Origin: Chitinophaga eiseniae
GTDB lineage: Bacteria > Bacteroidota > Bacteroidia > Chitinophagales > Chitinophagaceae
Direction of reading: 5' to 3'
Assembly: GCF_012641265.1 (NCBI RefSeq)
Contig: NZ_JABAHZ010000008.1
Location: 124,001-188,000 of the forward strand
Length of the DNA stretch: 64,000 bases
In this document: one piece after another, positions 52,161 through 61,000 of the stretch
How the letters are laid out: each line of letters begins with the position of its first letter
How positions within the stretch are numbered: position 1 is the first letter of the stretch
Notes under the pieces: generated by a model
Databases searched by the model: none
Told to the model about the DNA's origin: nothing
Seen by the model: only the letters and a program-made list of their open reading frames with translations
Position numbers and translations under genes: made by a program

Positions 52161-54011
52161 TTACTGCATCAACATCCCCTTTGCATTATACTTCTTTTCG
52201 CCTATAGTATATACCATCTTCGCCCCTTTGCCGTCGATGTCGTAAGATGCAGCATTAAAAGGTACGATCACCTCGTTCTTTGTATTGATCAATCCTACCT
52301 CCGTATCATTATTCACTTTTTTGGTGACCATGGCGATACCCTCGTTAAACGGCCGCGCGGTGGCATACATACAGGGAATAACAGGTTGTCCGTGGGTATT
52401 GATAAAGCCAAAATCAAAGTGCGCATTTCTTACTTTGGCTAAACCATCTTCAAACGGTTCTACGTCCTGGTACTCCTTCAAATCAATTACCCTCTTTCCT
52501 TTATTATCCAGGAAATAATGATGATTGCTTTTATCATACACCAGCAATAGTCCATCACTATAGGTATTGCCATTGGTATAATAAGGTACAGATGTCAGCA
52601 ACTGTCCCTGGTAATCATATAAGGAACAGATGCCTTGCAGGGGACCGTCTGGCGCTGATTTGTTGGCATAAAATACCGGTTCTTTTCCATCTTTCATGAT
52701 ATCATCATAGATCATCGGGATCACCAATTTCCCATTGCCATCCATTAATCCTTTCAACCCTCCTTCTTCGTTCTTCGCTACTATGGCCAGTTGCGGTGAA
52801 AATTCTCTTGCTACCAGGTCCAGCTTCACCAGTTGACGGGTAGCGGTATCCAGGCGGTAATAATAGTAACCATTATAGTCTGAACTGGAAAAAAAGAAGG
52901 GATTGATAGCGGTCATTTCTTTGTAGGTGGGTGGTATTACAAACTTACCACCGGCATCCATAAAGCCATATAGATCACTTTTCGCATCTTTTACTAAATA
53001 GAGGCCGGCATAATTAGGAGAAAGATTTTTCAGCATCATCTCCTTTTTAACTTCCACACGGGCTTCTGCCATATACACCCTCACCCCGGCTACTTTACCT
53101 TTATAATATCCTTGCGTATATCCTCCCTTGCCGGCGTCAAAAGGTGTTCCTCCGGGCATCTCATCCAGCATGGCTTCCTGCAGTGCGTGAATATCTTTAA
53201 AATGTCCGTTGTCTATTTTCTTTACCAATTGTTGCAAGATATTGTTGTAGGTTTTCAGCAGCTTGTTCATATCGTCCGGATCATGCCCGCTGCCGTTGTT
53301 CCTGCTGATATAATCCAATGGTTTGCCATCCTGGTTAAATGCCTCTATATAGAGGTAGTTTTTGTAGGCGCTATCTCCCATCAGTAACCTTAACTGGTTA
53401 TCCTTCATCTTATCAATTTTAATGGCAGCCCCTTTAAAAGTAGCCGTGGAATGGGATTTATCCAGCTTAAGCACCGTCATTTTAACAGGGTAACTGTAAC
53501 TAACCGTGGCCAGTACGCTGTCGATAGTTTTGGAAGATGGTATAGGCGTGGAACCGTCCAGCGCATAAGATTTGGCCTCGGTAGTACCATCTGCAAAAAA
53601 TATTTTTTCAGATATCACATCGGGAGCTTCCAGGTCGTAGTTGTCATTGTCACGCAGGGCGTTATTGGCTTCCAACACGCTGTTAGGATACTTTACTTCC
53701 TGGGTTAGTCCTATATTCTCCAGGTAGGCGGCATACCCTGACGTGAAAACGTCCACTGGCCTTAGCTGGTAGGGAGCCACGGTGTCTTCTTTTCCTGTAT
53801 AGCCATTCTCTTTGTCGGCTGCCATGCGCGACATGAACTTAATAAAGCGATCTATTCTTTCACTTTCTTTCTGTAGTTCTTCTTTGGCGGCCACCAGTGT
53901 TTTTCCATCAAACTGTTTTACAAATGCCTTCAGTTCTTCAGAAGGTTCCGTTTTCACCTTGCAGGCCGCCAATAGCACCACGGCAAAGGTTACACAACTA
54001 ATGCGCTTCAT
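52161..54011 (-). CDS. WG-repeat lipoprotein
   Basis: A 616-residue lipoprotein with lipobox VLLAACKVK near residue 16. The C-terminal half holds WG-type repeats (DLYGFMDAGGKFVIPPTY, GLKGLMDGNGKLVIPMIYDD, FGFINTHGQPVIPCMY, VGLINTKNEVIVPF). The N-terminal half is unrecognised, with helical and beta parts. WG-repeat proteins are of unknown function and often surface-exposed. I start at the ATG at 54011 (MKRISCVTF), three codons inside the first possible ATG, because it begins the signal peptide. Third gene of a leftward run of three lipoproteins, 29 bases after the second. Confidence 0.8.
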   Translation of the reverse strand: MKRISCVTFAVVLLAACKVKTEPSEELKAFVKQFDGKTLVAAKEELQKESERIDRFIKFMSRMAADKENGYTGKEDTVAPYQLRPVDVFTSGYAAYLENIGLTQEVKYPNSVLEANNALRDNDNYDLEAPDVISEKIFFADGTTEAKSYALDGSTPIPSSKTIDSVLATVSYSYPVKMTVLKLDKSHSTATFKGAAIKIDKMKDNQLRLLMGDSAYKNYLYIEAFNQDGKPLDYISRNNGSGHDPDDMNKLLKTYNNILQQLVKKIDNGHFKDIHALQEAMLDEMPGGTPFDAGKGGYTQGYYKGKVAGVRVYMAEARVEVKKEMMLKNLSPNYAGLYLVKDAKSDLYGFMDAGGKFVIPPTYKEMTAINPFFFSSSDYNGYYYYRLDTATRQLVKLDLVAREFSPQLAIVAKNEEGGLKGLMDGNGKLVIPMIYDDIMKDGKEPVFYANKSAPDGPLQGICSLYDYQGQLLTSVPYYTNGNTYSDGLLLVYDKSNHHYFLDNKGKRVIDLKEYQDVEPFEDGLAKVRNAHFDFGFINTHGQPVIPCMYATARPFNEGIAMVTKKVNNDTEVGLINTKNEVIVPFNAASYDIDGKGAKMVYTIGEKKYNAKGMLMQ

Positions 54012-54040
54012 ATATTGCATAAAAATTCGTTGATCAGTGA

Positions 54041-55390
54041 TTACTCTACCACAAAATGGGACTCGTTATTTTTATCGATGCTCACATAGTAATCCAGTGG
54101 ATACACCTTGTTGGCATCTGCTATATAGCAGGCCGGATCATCTTTGCCTGCTACGATCAATTTGGCAAAACGCCCGTCCGGCGTGATATACAAGCTGGCA
54201 TTTTCAGCCAGTGTAACCGTATCCGTTATATGCGCCAGGTCTGTGATATTTTTCCATTGGGCTTGTCCGTCGGTAGGCTTATAGAGGTGCCAGGCCATGG
54301 CCCTGCTCTGTTCCAGCGGGAATAACAGGTTGGCCAGCTGCTGGGTGTCTTTACCTTGGTACGCTGCCTGCAACTTCCGGTAATGCGCCAGCACACGTTC
54401 TCTGGCATCCGGTATTTTACGGATGTCGGTAGCGGTTGCATAGGCTGGCAGATCAAAGGACTGAATGGTGGTTTCAAAGGTTTGGTTAATAGTAGCGGAA
54501 GACTGCCCAGCAAACCGTGATGCCCGGATCGCTTTGTAGTAATGCGGCTCCAGCTGGATCATCGTATCAGCGTTGGGAGTCTGAAACTGCAATATTACCG
54601 GCGAAAAGCAGGACTGATCGCTCCATTTATGCACTGCCACTGTTACCACCGACTCCTGGTGCAGGCGGTTTCGTGGATGCCCGTCGAAATCAACGCCCGG
54701 TAATAATTCTATCGTCAGCGTTTGTTTGCTGCCTTTCTGCAAGTAGGCATTAATATCTGCAGTTACGCCCAGGGTATTCGCCCTCAGGTGGGTAAGCGCT
54801 AAAAAGCCGTTTACGTACAAGCGATACCCACACTCACTGTTATCCACCTCCAGCCGGTAGTTATCGCTGGTGCCGGTGGCGGGAACAGTAGTATAGGCGT
54901 TGGTCACTTTGTTGTTGGCCGGTTGATTAAAATACAGGGTGATGTACGACTTTTCTTTGCTGCCAAGGGTAAGCAGGGTACCTTTATAATCAGTAACGGT
55001 AAAAATGATATTCTTTTCCACGGTTTTCCAGCTTAGATCGGGACCGGAGCCCTCTTTCAATCCGGTGCCGAATGCCGATTCCAGGCCATTAAGCACTTCC
55101 AGGGTGCCTTTCTCTGTATGAAAGGAAATGCGGACGATCGCCTCCTCTTTCATTTCAACCTGCATTTCTTTTACAGGCTGACCATAGTAGGTAAAGTCGC
55201 CTTTCAGATGCATCACCAGTACACGAACCGGTACAGAATCTACCCGTACCTGGCTTTTCGCCAACGTGGCCACGAGGGAGTCGAGCTGCTGCCGGTGATG
55301 GATATTTTCGATGGCCGTCAACGACGAATGGCCACAGCTGGCCATCAACAGGGCATACAACAAAACAATGCCAATGTATAATTTATTCAT
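54041..55390 (-). CDS. Hypothetical lipoprotein (449 residues)
   Basis: A lipoprotein with lipobox ALLMASCGHSS near residue 19, started at the ATG at 55390. A longer in-frame start at 55456 lies inside the preceding gene. The middle has beta-rich stretches (DNYRLEVDNSECGYRLYVNGFLAL is split here as DNYRLEVDNS and GYRLYVNGFLAL), and the C-terminal part has YRKLQAAYQGKDTQQLANL, like a helical domain, and a closing FAKLIVAGKDDPACYIAD stretch. No family recognised. Lies 13 bases after the 167-residue lipoprotein gene and 29 before the WG-repeat gene, so a three-gene envelope operon is likely. Function unknown. Confidence 0.7.
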   Translation of the reverse strand: MNKLYIGIVLLYALLMASCGHSSLTAIENIHHRQQLDSLVATLAKSQVRVDSVPVRVLVMHLKGDFTYYGQPVKEMQVEMKEEAIVRISFHTEKGTLEVLNGLESAFGTGLKEGSGPDLSWKTVEKNIIFTVTDYKGTLLTLGSKEKSYITLYFNQPANNKVTNAYTTVPATGTSDNYRLEVDNSECGYRLYVNGFLALTHLRANTLGVTADINAYLQKGSKQTLTIELLPGVDFDGHPRNRLHQESVVTVAVHKWSDQSCFSPVILQFQTPNADTMIQLEPHYYKAIRASRFAGQSSATINQTFETTIQSFDLPAYATATDIRKIPDARERVLAHYRKLQAAYQGKDTQQLANLLFPLEQSRAMAWHLYKPTDGQAQWKNITDLAHITDTVTLAENASLYITPDGRFAKLIVAGKDDPACYIADANKVYPLDYYVSIDKNNESHFVVE

Positions 55391-55403
55391 GGTGGGTAGG
55401 GGC

Positions 55404-55907
55404 TTAGGGTTGAATAAAGAAGATCCGGAAGGTGGGAGCTTCGGTGATTTCAGCAATGCTATTAATATTTTTAGGGAGAGACAGACCCATTAATTGTTGC
55501 TGATTTTTCCAGACCAACAGGTCGTTCTCTTCATTTGCGTAAAATTCTCCCGTGGAGTCGGCGCCTGGCTTGCCATACAAGGCCGTGAGCTTTTCTTTGA
55601 GGTTAACGGCATCCTGTTTATTTTTAAATAATTCTACTGATATTCGCTTCAGGTGCAACTTGTCCTCATCTATGGCAATAGACATCCCTGCCACAGGCAT
55701 TCCCATCAACTGCATATATCGCTCATCGTTAAATTCGTATCCACTAATTCCATTCCGGATAAAATGAAGGGTAGGATAATCTGCCAGCAAATCGCTGTCG
55801 CGCGTGATGGCATTGATTTGAATGATGTCGGATGGCTTTTTGGGAGCGGGACGGTTACAGGCCCACAAAGTACTCAACAACAAACAGTACAACAGGCTTC
55901 TTCTCAT
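55404..55907 (-). CDS. Hypothetical lipoprotein (167 residues)
   Basis: A small lipoprotein with lipobox LLSTLWACNRP near residue 17. The rest is alpha/beta with no recognised motif (IAIDEDKLHLKRISVELFK, then ALYGKPGADSTGEFY). First gene of the leftward lipoprotein trio; the next gene begins 13 bases after its stop. Upstream are hairpin D and a region with a 10-base direct repeat (TATATGCGGG at 55980-55989 and 56001-56010). Function unknown. Confidence 0.7.
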   Translation of the reverse strand: MRRSLLYCLLLSTLWACNRPAPKKPSDIIQINAITRDSDLLADYPTLHFIRNGISGYEFNDERYMQLMGMPVAGMSIAIDEDKLHLKRISVELFKNKQDAVNLKEKLTALYGKPGADSTGEFYANEENDLLVWKNQQQLMGLSLPKNINSIAEITEAPTFRIFFIQP

Positions 55908-56031
55908 GTTCGTAGTGGTGATCGGGTTATAAAAGCCTGAAAGTAAAGAAAAATAACCGATCCGGCTACACCGGTGGTGTATATGCGGGTTATCGGTTTA
56001 TATATGCGGGGGGAAAACAAAAATTCGCGCG

Positions 56032-56117
56032 AAGGCACGCAAAGACACGAAGGAGCAAAGAAACAAAGGAAAATAAAAAACTTTGCTTCTTTGCTCCTTC
56101 GTGTCTTTGCGTGCCTT
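56032..56117 (-). repeat. Long hairpin D: 37-bp inverted repeat
   Basis: Arms 56032-56068 and 56081-56117 pair at 36 of 37 positions around a 12-base A-rich loop. The right arm ends 7 bases from the DoxX gene stop. The outer arm shares GGCACGCAAAG with hairpin C (12059-12180). A short open frame reading through it is just a translation of the arms. Confidence 0.9.
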
Positions 56118-56124
56118 TACGCCT

Positions 56125-56508
56125 TTAGTGCTTATCCAGGCTGTAAGGCCCCGGTCCGAAATAAGCCAGCAACAAAGCGCCTCCCAGTATCGCCATATTT
56201 TTCATAAACATAGCCATCTGCATTTGTTTTTGCATGGGATCGGTAACAGACCAGAAATTATGTAAGACAATACTTACCGGCACCAGGAAAATAACAATCA
56301 GCCAGGCGCCGTATTTTACCTTGTAGCCCAGCAATATGCTGGCTCCCCCCAATAAAGCAAGTAAACCTGCAAAAGGTACCATAATGCGGGCAGCGGGCAC
56401 ACCAGCCGCTGCTGCATAATCAGCGCCGGCTCCCATCACATGGTTAAGCCCGGACATAACAAAAATGAGGGCAAAGAGTATGCGGCCCAGCAATGGAACT
56501 ATTTTCAT
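56125..56508 (-). CDS. DoxX-family membrane protein
   Basis: A 127-residue protein with four hydrophobic helices. The DoxX pattern is seen in GRILFALIFVMSGLNHVMG and FAGLLALLGGASILLGY. DoxX proteins are linked to quinone or thiol redox balance in several bacteria. It is divergent from an HxlR-type regulator gene with a conserved N-terminal cysteine, a common pairing in which the regulator controls the membrane protein. A TAnnTTTG box lies 25 bases upstream (56533-56540). Hairpin D follows. Confidence 0.88.
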   Translation of the reverse strand: MKIVPLLGRILFALIFVMSGLNHVMGAGADYAAAAGVPAARIMVPFAGLLALLGGASILLGYKVKYGAWLIVIFLVPVSIVLHNFWSVTDPMQKQMQMAMFMKNMAILGGALLLAYFGPGPYSLDKH

Positions 56509-56532
56509 AGTAAATAAATTTTAATAATATAA

Positions 56533-56540
56533 CAAACCTA
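56533..56540 (-). promoter_or_regulatory. Candidate -7 box for the DoxX gene
   Basis: The minus strand reads TAGGTTTG (TAnnTTTG), 24 bases before the ATG. A 7-bp inverted repeat (CAGGAAA at 56557-56563, TTTCCTG at 56587-56593) lies beside it in the gap shared with the HxlR gene and could be the operator. Confidence 0.35.
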
Positions 56541-56644
56541 GTGGTATTCTTGTTGCCAGGAAAGAGACTTACCGAAAGGATAGTGGTTTCCTGTACTATA
56601 GCAGGGCTTTCCGTATCTTTACCAGCGGAAAGAAAAATGATTGT

Positions 56645-57037
56645 ATGCGAAAAGAAAACTCTTCCAATGCTATCAATGAAAGGCAGTTAAGGGGCGATTG
56701 CGGCACAGCCTATACCCTCTCGCTGATCGGCGGACGTTGGAAGCCCTCTATACTCTGGCGTCTGCTTGACGGCAAAATGCGCTATAACGAACTAAAGAAA
56801 TCTATTTCCGGTATTTCCGAACGGGTGCTGGTACTACAGTTGAGAGAGCTGGAAAACGACGACCTGGTAAAACGGATTATATATCCCGAAGTGCCTCCCC
56901 GCGTAGAATATGAGCTAACCCCGCTGGGATGGAGTATGGAAGCACTGTTACAGCATATGTCTGACTGGGGCGTGGCACATAAAAAGGCCACCACAACCCA
57001 ACCGAAACAGGCGCAGGTTATGGTGGATAAAGGTTAA
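56645..57037 (+). CDS. HxlR-family transcriptional regulator
   Basis: A 130-residue winged-helix regulator. The family hallmark is GDCGTAYTLSLIGGRWKPSI, with the Cys near residue 20 where redox-sensing HxlR proteins such as YodB carry their sensor. MRYNELKKSISGISERVLVL is the recognition region, and EVPPRVEYELTPLGWSM follows. Likely controls the divergent DoxX gene and senses electrophiles or oxidants (inference). Its end overlaps the HIBADH-like gene by four bases on the other strand. Confidence 0.92.
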   Translation: MRKENSSNAINERQLRGDCGTAYTLSLIGGRWKPSILWRLLDGKMRYNELKKSISGISERVLVLQLRELENDDLVKRIIYPEVPPRVEYELTPLGWSMEALLQHMSDWGVAHKKATTTQPKQAQVMVDKG

Positions 57038-57921
57038 TACGTCAGGCCCGCATCGTCCAGCGCTCCCATCGCCAGCGATGTCCAGTCGGCATCATGCACA
57101 TCTTTTGCCAGGATGGTGGTAAGCCTCGACTGTACCAGTTGTGCCATTGGCATCGGCGTATACGAGCGCCGCGCTGTTTGCAATACCAGGTCCATATCTT
57201 TCAAACCCAGGGCGGCGCCGAACGAAGGACTACCCGTGAATTTCCGGTCTATCACCATGGCGCCATAATTACGGAACACGGGACCAGCAAACAAAGTAGT
57301 GGTCAGCATTTCATAAGCCACCTTCGGATCTACCTTATTTTTTTCCGCCAGCGCAAACGCTTCTGCCATCAGCTCAATAGAAGCGGCAATCATAAAGTTG
57401 CCAATCAGCTTCAATACATTGGCACTACCTGCATCTTCCCCCAAATCAAAAATATTTTTGGCAAATCCTGCCAGCAGTAAAGGTTTTATTCGCTCCTTTG
57501 CCGCTGCCGGACCCGAAATCACCGCATTACCTACCTTGGCTGCCGCCGCATCGGGACGGGCAAATACCGGCGCGGTAACAAATTGCACGCCCTGCGCCTG
57601 GTGACGCAACGATAAGGCTGTAGAAGTATCGGGCGACACCGTACTCATTGACACGTGAACCCCTCCGGGGCCCAGCGCTTCCAGCAAAGCGTCTGTAGAT
57701 ATTGCTTCCAGTGCAGCATCATCCGCTACCAGGCTCAATACCACGCCTCCTTTCTCTGCCGCCGCTGCCGCTGTATCCACCAGTACCGCGCCCAGCTGTT
57801 CCAGCGGCAACGCCTTTTCACGGGTGCGATTGTAAATTTTCACTTTGTACCCTGCTTTCACCAGGTTTTCTGCAATGGGGTAGCCCAAATGACCGGTTCC
57901 TATAAATCCAATGGTTTCCAT
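57034..57921 (-). CDS. HIBADH-like NAD(P)-dependent dehydrogenase
   Basis: A 295-residue beta-hydroxyacid dehydrogenase. Rossmann motif IGFIGTGHLGYPIAENLVKA at the start, HVSMSTVSPDTS in the substrate loop, and the catalytic lysine in NVLKLIGNFMIA. The family reduces or oxidises small hydroxy acids such as 3-hydroxyisobutyrate, glyoxylate or tartronate semialdehyde; which one is not readable. Start at the ATG at 57921 (METIGFIG), since the first in-frame start is a TTG at 57951 with a non-conserved tail. No operon partner. Confidence 0.85.
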   Translation of the reverse strand: METIGFIGTGHLGYPIAENLVKAGYKVKIYNRTREKALPLEQLGAVLVDTAAAAAEKGGVVLSLVADDAALEAISTDALLEALGPGGVHVSMSTVSPDTSTALSLRHQAQGVQFVTAPVFARPDAAAAKVGNAVISGPAAAKERIKPLLLAGFAKNIFDLGEDAGSANVLKLIGNFMIAASIELMAEAFALAEKNKVDPKVAYEMLTTTLFAGPVFRNYGAMVIDRKFTGSPSFGAALGLKDMDLVLQTARRSYTPMPMAQLVQSRLTTILAKDVHDADWTSLAMGALDDAGLTY

Positions 57922-58085
57922 ATTACTGCTATTAAAAAGTTTACTGTTCAAAGCTAAGCTTTCAGGTCAACTTATGGGTGATAGATTTATCTCAATTTTG
58001 TTGGGCCCAAAACATACCCGTTCTTATCTTGACCAGTGGCCACATCCCATTTTTTTCACTAAATTCCGGGTATAATCCTGATGCC

Positions 58086-61000
58086 TTGAAAAGAAGCCTT
58101 TTTCTGTTATGCTGTTTGTATTCCTTGCTATCACACGCCCAACAGCCATTGACCCGCAGCACCACCCGCAGTGCGCATGCTTATGTATATCAACTCAGCG
58201 ACCAGGAAGCCAGGGAAATATTTCAATGGCGGCATAAAAAACGTACCTGGGCACAGGAAAAATATCTACACACGCTGCAAACGTCCTATCCCCAGGACAG
58301 CCTGTTTCCCACTGTGCCACCCGGCAACTACCTGGTGGTAAATGCCAATAAAAATGAAATGCAATATACCTTTCAGCCGGTACATAACCTCCATTTCAAA
58401 CTGGTATCCAACGATCACGATCTCGCTATATTACTGCACGACAACCAGGGCGCCATCATCTCCAATGCACAGGTACAGGTAGGGGGTCATAGCATTCCCT
58501 GGGATGAAGCTACCCACACCTACCGCCTGCCAAAATCGACCAGCGCCGGCACGGTAACCATACGCCATAACCAGGTGCTGAACCTATTTGAACTGGCCAA
58601 TAATCGGCAGGCCAGTAAAACACCCTGGTGGAAAAGGCTCCTGCCACATCACAAACAGCGCCCCTATAGTCCCCGCCCGGAAGACGCCGACTTCTATGTA
58701 ACCACGCCCTCCGAAGCGCACTATAAAGGTTTCATGGCATTCAGCAAACCTAGATACAAACCCCATGATACGGTACGTCTCAAAACATTTATTACCCGGA
58801 AAGATGGACGGCTGGTAAGCACTCCCTTATTGCTCCGGCTCTCCTGCCGAAACACCCTGGATACCATCCTTACGGTGATCAATCCTTACCGGCCTGGTGG
58901 TTATGACTACGAATTTGTACTAAACGACAGCCTCGATCTCGACCTGGATGATAAATACCTTATTACCCTGGAAACACTGGCCAGCCGGAAATATGCGCTC
59001 GACAATAATGAAACAGACCTGGACGATGATGCTTACGCCGCCAAAAGAAATGTATTGATGCGGGGCATCTTTGAGTATGAAGAGTATGATCTGAAAAGCA
59101 TCCATTTCACTTCCCGTACCGACCATAACGAACATACCCGTGGCATGCCCTTGTCGCTGTACCTGAAAGCTACTGATGAAAACGGACTCCCTGTCATGGA
59201 CGGGCGGGTAGTCATCACCGTTACTCCCAATACAGTCCGCCAGTATCATGCGCCGTTTGTTTTCATTCCTGAAACGCTCTGGACACATGAAACCACACTG
59301 GATATGACCGGCGAAACCAAGGTAACCCTTCCGGACAGCATCTTTCCGGCGGCTACCTTTTCCTATAATATCGCGACGCTGTTTCTTAACAGCAACAATG
59401 AATCGCAACACAGCAGTAATTATATAGATTATTTATTCGAGCCTGATGATATCCGTTTTTCCCAAACGGCCGACAGTATATCCATTTCGTTTAACCGTGC
59501 AGGTAAGGTAAAAACAATGCCGGCTATCCTGCGGTTAGTCAATGCTTCAGGAGATACCATCCGCAGGTTGTCACTGATGCTCCCAACCAGCGTCCCTATC
59601 CAGCCATTTGCAGCCACCTACCTCGTCACAGCCGGCAGCGTAAGCAGGAAATACAGTATTGCCCGCAATGACGCCAGGATCACGGCAAATAATTTCCGCA
59701 CCCGCGATTCTGTATTTATTTCCATCAACAACCCATCGAAATTATCTTTCTGGTATAGCATCTTCGCCGACAACAAACTGGTAGACAAGGGCTATAGCCG
59801 GCAGTTGTCGTGGAAGGCCGCCAGTACCACCCCCCGGTATTATTCTGTAAGCATTCAATACATCCTGAATGACCAGGTGCAACGTGAGAACTTTTACATA
59901 CCGTATGCCGACAAGCAATTACAGGTAAACATTAATAGTCCGCTGGCCATTTATCCCGGCCAGACTTCCCGTATAGGCGTTACCGTAAAAGATATGGAGG
60001 GGCACCCTGTGAAAGACGCCGATGTAACCGCTTACGCCATTACCGGCAAATTCAGCGACTACCAGATGCCTGTTGCGCCCTACCTGGGCCAGGTGTATAG
60101 CCTGAGGAAAAAGTACAGCCTGCAACGCCTTGTCAACAACAGACGGGCGTTGACTACCCGGCTGATCAGCTGGGAAAGATGGAAAAATGACATGGCGTTG
60201 GACAGTATCACCTATTACCGCTTCCTCTACTCAACCGGCATTTATTACAATACCGCGCCGGTAGTGTCGGGGGTTACGCAACTGGCGCCCTTTATCCGGG
60301 AAAACAATACCCTCCAGGCGCCGGTAATGGTGACCATCGATGAACAACCGGTATATTTCGACCAGGCCGGCCAGAGCAGTGCTTATAGCTTTGCGGTAAG
60401 TCCGGGTAAACACCGGATAGAACTTCGCACCAGGGATAAACGTATCATCATAGACAGCATTGAGGCCGTTGGTGGGATGAAGACCTTCGTCAGTATTCCG
60501 GGAGACGAACCGAATGCCCGGATACGGGTAGAAAAAATGTCGCCTACCCTCACCCCTGCAGAACAAATTACCTGGAGGCGATATTTCGTTCCATTTGAAC
60601 TAAACGGAAATACCAACTATACGTATATTCGCCAGGGCGACAATATCTATTGGTTCAGGAGTAATAACTATGGCAGTCAAACCGTGCTGGCAGGCCCGTT
60701 GTACGTGTCTGAGGCCGAATATGTTGTAAAAGGCAACTTCTCCCAGCCTTTCCAGCCCGAGCCAGGTTATACCTTTAGCATCCAGAAAGGGTTGGTCAGG
60801 GAAAAAGAGATACCCTCCCAACGTTACCGCTCTTTCTTTCATGCAAAAGCATGGGAGCAGCCCCCGTTTTATGACGAAGTATTCACCACACAGGAGATCG
60901 ATACCAGCTGGAAAAATGAGCTGGGGAGGACTACTATCGGCCATCCCATTTACCCCGACCACAGCTATCAAGGCAGCAGATATGACCTGCAAATAGCGCC

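Noticed and set aside
55974..56207. 77-residue open frame over hairpin D
   Set aside because: It simply translates both arms of the inverted repeat (repeated K/R/E residues then the complementary reading) and has no independent support.
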